From contig JAVLUZ010000154.1 of assembly GCA_036768485.1 (NCBI GenBank), positions 40,792,851-40,856,850 of the forward strand: a stretch of DNA of 64,000 nt. The letters are read 5' to 3'. Source of the DNA: Mermis nigrescens (Eukaryota > Nematoda > Enoplea > Mermithida > Mermithidae). Shown in pieces: positions 24,518 to 37,100 of this stretch (within the stretch, counting starts at the first letter, position 1; the number at the start of each line of letters is the position of its first letter). The position numbers and the translations under genes were made by a program. The notes under the pieces were generated by a model, which saw only the letters and a list, made by a program, of their open reading frames with translations, had not been told where the DNA came from and searched no databases.

Positions 24518-25089
24518 GCGAAAATGCACGCAGTTTTTTAAATGCAATACCCGCACAAAGGGTACGTGGTAAAATGAGCTGTATAATAAAGTAAGTAGAT
24601 ACTTGTGTCTATCTATGTAGCATGAAATAATCTCCCTTCATTTTTGCTCAGGCGGAAAACTGAAAATGTATAAATTTATGTATGGATCGTTTTCTATCAC
24701 TTCTCATAAATTTGCTGTTCCTCGAGCTCGAAAAATAACAGCTGATTCACTAAACTAACAAGCACTGCATTCTGAAGTATAGATCCATTTTTGTACAGAA
24801 GCTGGAATCGCAGAAATAGAATGGATTCAAATCCAAATTTTTCATTTCACATCCATTTTATCTTATATTTAAGAACTATTTATTCTTTTCTACAACATTC
24901 ACAAATGATAAAAATAGAGCGAAGTTGCAGCATACGACAAATAAAGCGACAGAAATCGGTTTACTGTATAATCATTATACGTTTACGCATCAACCTAAAT
25001 AAAAACATTTATCCGTTACTGGTACCACATTTGTTCAATCAAGAAAAAAACATAAATTAATAGAAATTTTAATGCATTAAGAAAATGAT
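24518..25089. other. 3' flank of the dehydratase gene, likely 3' UTR
   Basis: Follows the TGA of the minus-strand HACD3-type gene. On the minus strand AATAAA occurs at 24884-24879, about 206 bases past the stop, a plausible polyadenylation signal. The stretch is conserved in the second copy at 48750-49373. Confidence 0.4.
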
Positions 25090-25160
25090 TCACGTCCTTT
25101 TCTTTTTAGATAATTTCTTCAACCGTTGTTGTCTCATGTGTGACACGAGCAGGGCTATGC
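25090..25160 (-). CDS. HACD3: HACD3 copy 1 exon 10 (C-terminal tail)
   Basis: 71 bases: IALLVSHMRQQRLKKL then SKKKRT and TGA. The basic tail resembles that of HACD3 proteins and ends with lysines at -3 and -4, a dilysine ER-retrieval arrangement. The acceptor is CATTTCTAG. Confidence 0.85.
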
Positions 25161-28100
25161 CTAGAAATGGAAAAATATGAATAATAGCACACAATCAATA
25201 AATACGTACAACCATTGATGAGCAGCATGACAAATCTTGGGGGGGTCAAGAATTGAACTTTTTGGGCCAAAATGACCTCAAAAGATGGTATAAACGCTAA
25301 AATAGCGTTAAAACTAGGTTATTATACGGTTTTCGATCAATTTGAAGCACTTTTGAAGAAAATTTCCAATTTTCATCCGCTTTTGGCCTTCTTGTTGCCT
25401 CATTTTTCCAAGAAAATTTCTCCCAGTTTTCAAATCTAGGGGGGGGCTGGCAAGACCCCCAAACCCCCGTGCATGTCTGGTCATAATCATACATGGGCGA
25501 GGGGGGAGTTAGGGGTTCGAAACCCCTCCCGAGAATCCGGTACACCCCCCAAAAATCAATAGACCTTCCGAAATTGGATTTTTGACATGTTCTTTTTTGG
25601 AATTTTAGTCAGTTTTACACCACCTAGGCCCAACCATTCGGGTACTGCCCATGTTTGGTGGCAACTTTAGACTGGCTCTTATCCAGGATATCATTTCGGA
25701 GGGGGTTTGACTTTAAGACGACATTCCGAGGATCATTCTTGTGCCACAAAAACAATAACGAAAGGCTTTTAAGGATTTTGATATAAATTACATTACATAA
25801 AATATGCCGCAAACTTAAGCAGATAGATACCTTTCTAAACTCAACCTTCTCACAAAACAAATAAGGTCGAGGTTAAGCGGATTATCGTGAAGAAGTAAGC
25901 TTTTTGATTTATAAACTAAGAAGAACTTTCAAAACTCTGAACAAAATATTAAATAAGGTTATGGTTGTAAAATTCTTTAAGATTACATAAATATATCAAA
26001 AACTTTTGCATGCTTTTCAGAAAAGACCATAGGTGGACGGCACCGAAGGTCTGGGGGTGCAAGATTTTTCGAAGGTCAAGAAATGGCCTTAAAAATGGTG
26101 GTATGACGAAAAACACCATTTTTCAACGTTTCTCATCGAGCACTATCCATTGGCATCAAAAAATTGCGGAAAAGCAAAAAAATTTAAAAAATTGAGTTCT
26201 GGGGGTATTTTGGTCTCTGGAGGTGCAACCCCCAAACCTCCCACGCCCAGGTGTGGAAAAGACCCTTTAGGTTAAAGTTAACGGTAAAACCTCTAACCCA
26301 CGGCGAGCATTATAATTCATTTTTCTGGAAAGATTTAAGATTAGGAAATACAAAATACATGGCGAAGAAACTCAAACACTTGAAACTTGTTCAGGCCATG
26401 TTAAGACACAGGACACTGTCGTATGTTTTACGCTACTGTGTTAAAACCAATGACGACATTCTTTTATGGCATAAGCAACCCTTAGCAAAAGTTAAGGACT
26501 GTCGAGCATATAAACATGGACAAAGGCCATTCCTCCCATTGATAACGGCTACCCAATTTTTCGGTGGGTTTTCCTTTCTACAAAAAGATTTTTTGGTCAA
26601 TTCGTCAATTATCGGTTGTTTGATTGGTTATTGATCATTGGTTGGTTAGTCTTTTGTTGACTGTTAATTGATTACTTGATTGTCAAACGATTTTCACGTA
26701 TTTTCCTAGATTCAGGCCTATACTTAGTAAGGAAATGGAGAGGGCAGCCGCCCCCTTCTTGGCCGCAAAAAAATTTATGAAAGGTAAGATAATGCATGGA
26801 AAGATGGAAAAATCGCAGGTCTTTGACGCAAAATCTTCCAATTTTCGGCGCTTCGCGCCGAGTGAGAAGTATTGTCCACAATTTCGACCCAGCGCGAGAC
26901 CAAAAAAATGACACTTTTATAGCCTTTAGAATAATTTTTTTGAAAATACAATCTTAATGGATAGAGAGAGCATGTCGAAAAATGCGATTTTTCCTAGCTA
27001 TTCCGACAAGTTTTCCGAGATATAGACCAATTTACTTTGGGTCCGCCCTTGGCCGGATCCTGGATACGTGCCTGCCTAGATTCGTATTCTATTTTTCCAG
27101 CGAAGTGACTGATTTTACAGTAATTTTTGAATATTTCCCTCATTTTTCTTCGATTTGTATGATATTACAAAATTTTCTATTGATACGGTCAGGTCTTCCC
27201 ATCACGGTTTTTTTGTATTCGGCAAAGATTTTTCCCGATGTGCAAAGACTTTTTGGGACCGTGTTTGTACATGTACAAAGATTTTTAAGAAGACAAAAAC
27301 TGTAAAAAGGTGTAAAATTCCTTCAAATTTTCGGCGCTTAGCGCCGAAATGAATAAATGTCTTTCTTATGTATCTTTATAATGGCAGAATTTGCATTTAG
27401 AATGAAAAAATGTCACATTTTTCGGCGCTTCGCCGTTTTGAGACAATTTGTAGTAACTTATGGCGTCAGACACCCAGAAATTAGCTAAAACACATGACCG
27501 AAGGTCGAAAAACCCTCTTTTATCACAAAAAAATCGCTACTGTACCATATTATTGTGCACAAAAATTTGCAAATACAAAATGTACAAAGACTTGGGATCA
27601 TCTTTGTACATATATATACAAAGGGACCTTGTACAAAATACACTGCTTCCCATTGATACCGGGTTGAATAAAGTGGTACGGTTTGTCCATGTATGCTGTC
27701 GAGTGCTCAAATTTCGTGACGAGAACAGTAGTGGTAAACAAATTATCTGATAAGAAAAAAATTAGTCGTTAAAAAACCTTAAGTATCCTGTGCGTACAGC
27801 AGAAAAAGTGAAAAAGTGATAAATTTTTCAACTTCATTCCAGCAATACAATGTAAAAATTAATATTGATGACTAAAAACAATCGTAGATATTAAGCGAAG
27901 GAAAATTGAAGCGAAATTTTCAAAATTTTCCAAACTTAACTTTAGGAATGCGTAAATAAACATTCGTCAATTTATTAAAGAAAAATATTAATGTCATTTG
28001 CATATATTTTACAAGGAGACAAAATCCCAAAATTTTTTATTGCCGGAATTATCGCTAAAGAGAAGCTCGAAACATTTCAAAATTTCCTTTATAAATTTTC

Positions 28101-31100
28101 ATCAAGTTCAAAAGCTAAGCATCCCTTATATTATTTGGAAATCGTAAATTATGTTTTCATTTCTTACTGTAAAAAATCATAATAAAATAAGATCACAACG
28201 CATTTCCGAATTTAACCCGTTCATCAAACCTGCATACGTAACATGAAACAGGAATAATCTACCCGGTAAAAAAACGAATAATAAATATAATTTGAGTATG
28301 GAAGGGAAATCGAAAGCCATATTAAACCGATTGGGCAGTTGATTGGAATATCGTTGGGTTTCTTCATAATACGGCATTGCTCTCAAAATAATTACACCTA
28401 AAAAACGACGAAATGACAAAAGACGACAGTGGAATATTTGTTACTAAATTAAATGGTTTAATATGATGATTTAAAACAAATCGTTCTAAGCGAGCATAGG
28501 TGGGCAAGGTAGGGCTGGCCTGCATACCTGGACGTGGGGAGTTTAAGGGTATGCACCATACGTGGGCAGCAAGAAAATTCTGGGGGGGTGCAAGAATTTT
28601 CAAAGGTCAAAAAATTTCCTTAGAAATGGTGGTATGGCGAAAAATCACCATTTTTCGACGTTTCTCATCGAGCACTATCCATTGGCATCAAAAAATTGCG
28701 AAAAAAAACGATAAAAATAAAAATTGAATTCTGGGGGTGTTTTAATTTCTGGGGGGGGGGTATTTTGGTTTCTCGGGGGTGCCTACCCCCTGAATACCCC
28801 CCTGACGCCCATGTGTGGTATGCACCCCCAGAAACCAAAATACCCCCCACCAGAAACAAAAAAACCCCAGAAAATTTTTTTTTCGTTTTTTTTCGCAATT
28901 TTTTGAGCACCCCCAGAACTTTGGTGGCGAACAACTATGGTGGCCTGGCCAGAGGGCGAGGGGGTGGAATTCGAAAAGATTGCATAAACAGTAAACATAA
29001 TATGTCATATTTCAGAACATGCGGTTTGACAAGATAATATATATCGATAATCATATTAAAATGTCATTTTTGAGGTCAGAAGGTAAATGAATCCGAGTAT
29101 AAAATTTATTTCTTCGAAGAACGCCGATTTAAGCAATGTATTAAGCGGATAATTCATTATTATGTGACAAACAACTGACAAAAAGTCCATATGGAAAAAC
29201 TAACACTTTTACAGTAAACTAACCAGGTTGACTAGACTTTTAATTAACTGAGCTCAGTAACGGATCTAGGATTTTCTGATAGTGAGCGAAACCCCAAATT
29301 TCCCCAATAGTGTCAAAAATTGTTCAAAAAATCCGTCCATTCTACTTAAAGTAGCGGTTTTCGCCGTCTACAGAATCATTTGTGATCCTAAAAAAAGTGA
29401 AAGAAATCGAAAGTTTTCTACAAAACCGCGCAAAATTTACGTAAAAATCGGAACAGCACCGAAAAATACTCCAGAAATCATTGTAAGAATTAAAAAAACC
29501 TTGTTTCGTACATAAACTACTGTTTCGACACAACAACATGGTTTTTGAAGCGCCAAGAAAGTCGAGTGAACGTCATCGGAAAATTCTGAAGAACTATTAA
29601 AAAATGGCTGAAATTATCGAAAAATTCATATTATTCTCAATTACGCCCAACTATTTTTTAGGTCAGGGGAGCCCCCCCCGCCTCTTCTAAATCCGCGCAT
29701 GACTGAGCTGTATATTTTCAACATAAAATCAAAATTGTTCAAGCAGCAACTTATGTTCCGCCTAAATCGCCTGACAATCATAGGTGTGCGTCACAAAAAT
29801 TCTGGGGTTCAAGATTTTTCGACGGTAAAAAATTGCCTTAAAAATGGTGGTATGGCGAAAAAACACCATTTGTCAACGTTTCTAATCGAGCACTATCCAT
29901 TGGCATCAAAAAATTGCGAGAAAGACAAAAATATTTAAAAATCGAATTCTGGGGGGTGTTTTGGTTTCTAATGGGGGGGGGTATTTTGGTTTCGCAGGGG
30001 GCTGCTTACCCCGCAACCCCCCACGCCCAGGTGTGCTTACAATTACCCGTTTTCTCAAAATCTGAGCGAAAGGTGATTAACAATTACTCTCACCAATCCT
30101 TATGCCCTTGTGTGTACATATGTGAGACAAAAATTTTGAACGCAATAAAGGCTTAGCTAAGCAATTGATGTTTCTGTGGTACATATACGCTTATGGTCTT
30201 TGCTTGGGTCCAATAGATCAATAAGGCGACCGTTGATTTACAAAACGTGAACTGCAATATCATAAGGTCAGCCTTTTTTCTGCTTTTGTACCATCAAATG
30301 GTCGACAAGGAAAATACATATAAAGGGTCCAGGTAGAATGCCTCATATTTACCCCCCCCTCAGTGAGAATATTTGAATAAAACGATAAATAATAAATGGA
30401 GTAGAATCAGTCTTTTTTTGTACAAGGACCGTTTGTACATGTACAAAGATGGTCCCCAAAAGTCTTTGTGCATTTTGCAAATGCAAAGTTTGTGTACTAT
30501 AAAATGGAACAGTAGCGATTTTAGTTTGGCAAAGCAGGGTTTTTCGATCTTTGGTAGCGTATTTTAGCTAATTTCTGGGTTTCTGACGCCAAAAATTGCT
30601 GAAAATTGTCTCAAAACGGCGAAAAATTTGACATTTTTCCATTCTAAATGCAAATTCTGCCATTTTAAACATATATAGGACAAACAATTACTCATTTCGG
30701 CGAGAAGCGCCGAAAAAGCTGTGGAATTTTACACCTTTTTACAATTTTTGTCCTCCCAAAAATCTTTTGTACATGTACAAAGACGGTCCTGAAAAGTTTT
30801 TGTAAATCGGGAAAAATGTTTGCCGAATACAAAAAAAAACCGTGAGTAGAATAACTTCCAATAAAGTAAAAAATAAAATAAATGCATGATCGTCTCATGG
30901 TTGATCGCGTCCGCATTTACCGGGATTAGTTAGGCTTACGCAGAACTCCAAGACATTTAGCGAATGAAAGCTCATCACTTCTTTGAATTTTGACAAAATC
31001 GAATATTTCATTTTTTAAAAGCGGAGTCAATTCTCCTGGTTTTGCAATCAAATCTTGAGCATTTTTTCGATAATTATTCGACAAACCGAAAGTCCGTGAT

Positions 31101-34100
31101 TTAATTAATACAAAAATGGAAAATATGCGGCCCGCTAAGGTGGGCGGCACCAAACTTCTGGGGATGGGGGTGCAAGATTTTTCAAAGGTCGAAAAATGGC
31201 CTTAAAAATAATGGTATGGCGAAAAAACAACATTTTTCAACGTTTCTCACCGAGCACTATCCATTGGTATCAAGAAAAATTGCGAAAAAAATTCAAAAAA
31301 TTGAATTCTGGGGTGGGGGTATTTTGATTTCTGGGGGTGCATACCCCCTAAAACCCCACGCTCAGGTACGCGACCCAACCTTGTCTAAAACTTCGAGGGG
31401 TAGCATATTTGTATGTATTTGCAAGTACATACCTTCGCACAAGAATCCGAGAGGATATAATATTACCCAAACGCTGTAACGAAGCCATGTTAAAAGGCCG
31501 ATCCGCTTATTCAAAAGTGACGAGATGTAATAAGGATATCTATGAAATTAATCAATTATCAATCATCTGATAATAAGGCTATCAATCAGATAAATTAATC
31601 ATCAATCTGAATAATACAAAAATACAAAAGTAAATGTTCGCTCGTATACGATTTAGGCACTTAGCTTTTATAATATAATGAATCTAAAAATTACTACTAG
31701 GCACTGCTTTTTCTGTACGAGCCTCTTGTGCGTGTACAAAGATCTCCGGAAAGTCTTTGTACGAGCGAAAATTTTTTTGTACATATAACGTATAGATATG
31801 CAATTGAATGTACATATTTTTACATACTACTAGATTGTTATCCGTGACCCGCACGCTTCGCAAAAGGTGTAACTTTGTCCTAAATTCAGCTGGTTGTATT
31901 AGTTCGGCCCGAAACGCCAAAATTTTCATGAGTCTTACGTTAAAATTACACATAAAATTCGACTCAGCAAGTCAAAATGACTTGTCTTACACAATTATAA
32001 ATAATAAGCGGGTGCAATGTGCTGACTGAATCTCATAATAGACACCAATTTGCTTATGAATTTAATGAAACGCAAAAATAAAAGAGTCAATTTTATCTTC
32101 AAACGGCAGAAAAGGGTATAAAGTTATGTATTTAATAGTTCTTTTTTCTGCATAAAATCTTTACAAAACAGTGGAAATAGATGTAAAAGATGCTTCAACC
32201 TGTACAAAGGTGCTAACAGATAGATTTTTGGAGTGTTAAATGCCCGCGCTTGGAGCTAAATAGAATGTTATTATGATACTCGGCGCGAAGCGCCGAAAAT
32301 TTTTAGAAATTTTGCTAAAAAATACTCCAAAAACGTTAAAATTACTATTATTACTTTGCCCCAAAAAGTCATTGTACATTGTACAAAGATGGCTCCGAAA
32401 ATCTTTGTACGAGCCTCAAAATCTTTGTCTCGTACCAAAAAAAACAGTGCTCTTATGCATCTTGCACAAAAGGGCTTCTTCAAAAAATAATTTTTCTTAA
32501 AAAGGATCATAAATTATAGTAAGCACAGCAAAAAGCTTTTTATGCATGCGCGACTAAACAAGTGAATTATAACACTCAGTGCTTGGTACAAATATTCGTT
32601 TTACGTCAAGACTCAGTATGTATTCCTTGAGCAATTCTCATATATACTCAAAATTACGGGAGATTCTTTCGTGATAAGCTGTACACATAGACGTACGCAG
32701 GGGGTAGGGCGGCCGCCCCATCCCCTTAGCCCAAAAATAATTCTGAAAAGGTAAGGTAATGCATGAAAATTGGCATCTTTCTATCAAAAAATCTCAAACA
32801 TTATTTTCGTGGACCCAAGTGTGGCCAAAAAACGTCATTTTTTATAGCTTATAGGAGAAAATAAAAATTTTTCCGAAAAATTTGAATTTTATGAGCTTAA
32901 CGGATAGAACATTTTTCGGAAACGTCAGAAAATGCATTTTATCTGGTGCCCCGGCGGATACATCCCGAAATATAGGGTCACCAATTTTGGCCCGCTCCCC
33001 CCTTTAAATAAATCCTGCGTATACATCAGTATGAATAGGTCAATATAATTACGAATTAAACAATAGCCTGAGAAAGAAGTAAAATTTCGCGGAATTTATA
33101 CCCCCAAGATAGACATTTAAAATTCACGCCAATCTACGAAATAGAATTATAAAATTAAAATCAGTAATAAAAAACATGAAGACTTGAAACTTACGAGTAC
33201 AAATATTTAAATAAGATATGAATTAAAAGTTTGAAAAGCACGCCAAGTACAGGAGACTTTTAAAGTCTCAAAAATCTAAACGGGTCGAAAGTAAAACTCC
33301 GATTAGGATAATCGCCTACTAAAGCTGACCAGAACCATTAGAATTTTAGTTTAAAAGCATTCAGAGGTTGACTGGTTATAAAAAGCATATAAGGCATCAA
33401 TAGTCAAACAACAAAATATTTCTGCTTCACTTAAAACTTTCTCCTAAAACCTACATAGTTTACCCCACCAGATTTCAACGAATCCACAGTTAGATGGACT
33501 ATTGTACCTATGTACATAAGTGTGTTAACTTGAAAATTTTTACGAGTATATAAGTATGTACAGATTAGCCTCCATAGGTGGGCGGCACCAAAATTCTGAG
33601 GGGGTGCAAGATTTTTCAAAGGTAGAAAAATGGCCTTTAAAAATGGTGGTATGGTGAAAAAACACCATTTTTCAACATTTCTCATCGAGCACTATCCATT
33701 CAAATCAAAAAATTGCGAAAAAAATATTTCAAAAATTGAATTCTGGGGGGGGGGGGTATTTTGGTTTCTCGGGAAGAGTGCATACCCCTAAACCCCCCAC
33801 GCCCAGATGTGCTGGCCTCTTACCGTATAACTTCCACAAGGCTCCATAAAAGAAATAAATAGAATACAAACGGTTTGTCGTGCATTCGCGATTCACCATT
33901 CAGAATAATAAATAGTACAAAACCGCGACCGAATGTCTGCAAAATGTAAGGAAATAATCTTATCCAAACGCGACTCGGCAAGGCCATTGGCAGATTTAGC
34001 CGCCCCCTGTCGTCAAAATATATTCGGGCGCAATGAAGAATAGATGTGTATTTTTTGATGATTTTAGCCATTTTTTTTATTTTTCGCATTTTTCCAGCGC

Positions 34101-37100
34101 TTCGTGCCAAAATAGTATTGATTAATGTATCGTATAAGAAATAGAGATGTCCCAAGGCCAGTTTTTTTTGTACAAGGTCCGTTTGTAAATGTACAAAGAT
34201 GGTCCCCAAAAGTCTTTTGTACATTTTGTACATGCAAATTTTTGTGTACTGTAATATAATACAGTAGCGATTTTGTTGTGGTAAAACAGGGTTTTCGATC
34301 TTTGGTAGTGTATTTTAGCTCATTTCTGGGTTTCTGACGCCAAAAATTACTACAAATTGTCTTAAAAAGGCGCGAAGCGCCGAAAAATTCGACATTTTTC
34401 CATTCTAAATGCAAATCATGCCATTTTAAAGATATATAGGACAAACAATTACTCATTTCGGCGCGAAGCGCCGAAAAGCTTTGCGAATTTCAGACCTTTT
34501 TTGCAATTTTTGTCTTCTCAAAAATCTTTTGTACATCGGGAAAAATCTTTGACGAATACAAAAAAAACAGTGCCCAGGTCTGACTTTTAAGCCGGGGCCG
34601 GGGCAAAATGTTTGTATACTAATATAAATGCCGACCTTATAAGTGTACACGTGAGATTATATAAGGTGGGTACTTTTGTACTATAGTACTCAATCATGTA
34701 ACTGTGAAAAGGGTTTTAATTTCGCGTTTCTCACCGTATAAAGGCTTTGAATTAAAAGCTGTGGAAGTTAGAAAACGGTTTGAAATTTATATCAATGATG
34801 CGCATTGCACGTGATACTGAATCAGTCCAATTAAATGACAATTATTAGCGCTAAATCTTAAATGTGCAACTATTTCAGATTTTCAAAAGGTTAGTGACTG
34901 ATTTCGGGAGGTAAAGAATCGCAAGATAATTTCAAAATTCGTATTGAATACCGACGACACTTTGGATCTAAGCTCTCAATTGATGATGTCAGTTTTAAAA
35001 AAAACATAGAAATTTCCTGTGATTCTATGTACGTGCTCATCATCCTATTTATAGAAAGATTAATTTTTCCGCTAAAAAATCGAACAAATTCACAGCATAT
35101 GCATTTTTTAAGTTTAATATGATCATTTTTGTTCCAATTTCCAGTTTGAAAATTCATGAGTTAAATTTCCTTGCCTAAATTGTGGCTGATGCGATAATTA
35201 TTCCCGACAGTAAGAGCTTGATTTTCAAGAAATTCCGTAAAATTGTGAATTACAGATCAATATTTACTCCTTTATATGATTTTAGGCCAGGGCACCAAGA
35301 ACTGCGACGGCAGCATGGAATCTCGCTTCCTTCTGAAGCTGATCATTTAATTAATTTTATGCATTCTATCTACAGATTTTGCATATCATCGAATTTCGTG
35401 TACAAGATCTGACAGAATGGAAAAAAAATTTACACGTCATCCGATTCAGCTTATTACGAGATGGACTGTAAAAGTAATAAATAAATCACAAATATATCAA
35501 TGATATAATAATAGTAATATTAACAATAAATATCGATAGATTCAATAATCACTCATTTAAAAGTAAAGCTCATACGCTGAATTTAAATTTTTCAAATTGG
35601 GGTTAACATTTTCATTTGAGCTATATATGTAAACAATCCAGCGAACAAATTTTGCTATTTGAATTAGTCGGTATTTTGAAATATATCATTTCTTCAGTTC
35701 CTCGCAATTTTTTAGATTAATTTTTGAAGAAAATCTAAAGTTTTACAATTAACTACAAATGTTTTAGCCCCGACCCGGGGCGAGTCTTACTCCGGCGCGG
35801 GGCCGGGGCATAAAACCCGGCGCCGGGACCGGGGCATAAGACCCGGCACCGGGACCGGAGCATTAGACCCGGCACCGGGGCCGGGGCCGCGATTAGGACA
35901 TTTCTAATAAGAAATAATTTTGCTCATCAAAAGGTGGCAAAAAAACCGCCACTTTAAGCAAACTGGTCAAATTTTTCGGATAATTTTCTACACTTCTAGG
36001 GAAATTTTAGGCTCAGCCCCGTCAGAAAATCATGGATCTGCCACTGCGCAAGACGCTTTTGAAGTGCAAAATTAGCTAAAGAAATATGTTCTACAGTATA
36101 TTGAAGGAAATCACGACGTCTAAGCACAGCATGCAAGCAGAATAAACAAAAATAGTAAAAACAATGAAAATTTAATTGTTGCGTCAAGGATTCAAATAAG
36201 AAAGGGAACTTTATAGGAATGAGTGCTATGATGCGAAAATTCTGAGGTAAAAGACAACCAAATCAAAAGGTACAAAAATGACCGATATAATTTTTAAAAA
36301 ATGTCATACTTATAAATGTACAGCACAAATATGAATGCAAAATATTACTTGCAAAGTAGTTGCGAGAGCTGAGCCTTTAACATAGCCCAATAAAACGTGC
36401 GCTATTTCTAAGAATTGGGCGATTTGGCAACAGAACATTTTACCACCAATTTCCGACCACGTCTTTGGAAAATAGTCTAGAAAACAAAATAAACGGGCAG
36501 AGTTTCAAAGAATACGATACAAAATCGATAAGAACGATAAGTAACGCTGGACACACAAGCACACTAGGGAGGGGTGAGGCACACGTGGCATGGGGGGGGT
36601 TGGTGGTATGCACCCCCGAGAAACCAAAATAACCCTTAGCATTCAATTTTTGAATTTGTTTTGTTTTTTTCGCAATTGTTTGATGCCAGTGGATAGTGCT
36701 TTCGATGAGAAACGTTGAAAAATCGTGTTTTTCGCCATACTATATACCATTTTTAAGGTCATTTTTTGACCTTTGAAAAATCTTGCACCTGCAGAATTTT
36801 GGTGCCGCCCACCTGTGGTGTGGGGTGGGGGTATCCACCCTATCTCAACTTTTGAAAGACATACCCCCCCACAGACCATTTGCGGGCCAAAACCTACTGT
36901 TGCAATTATGAAAGAGCGCCAAATGATGCCTAGCAGTATAATCTGAAGTATTTTTCGAGTAGTCTCTGTCCATTCATTCATTAATTCACTCATTCATTCA
37001 TTCAGACACTTTTTGTCCATTATTATGTCCATATTCGATAGTCCAAGTCATTGTATTGTTCTCATTATCATAAGGGACGACAAAAATATCTTTGGAAAAA

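Noticed and set aside
35182..35412. 76-residue plus-strand frame, conserved in copy 2
   Set aside because: It lies in a HACD3 intron and is conserved only because the whole block is duplicated; copy 2 has a shorter version and no domain is recognisable.
36965..37010. CATT-type microsatellite
   Set aside because: Short and ordinary; copy 2 has a shorter version; no functional reading.
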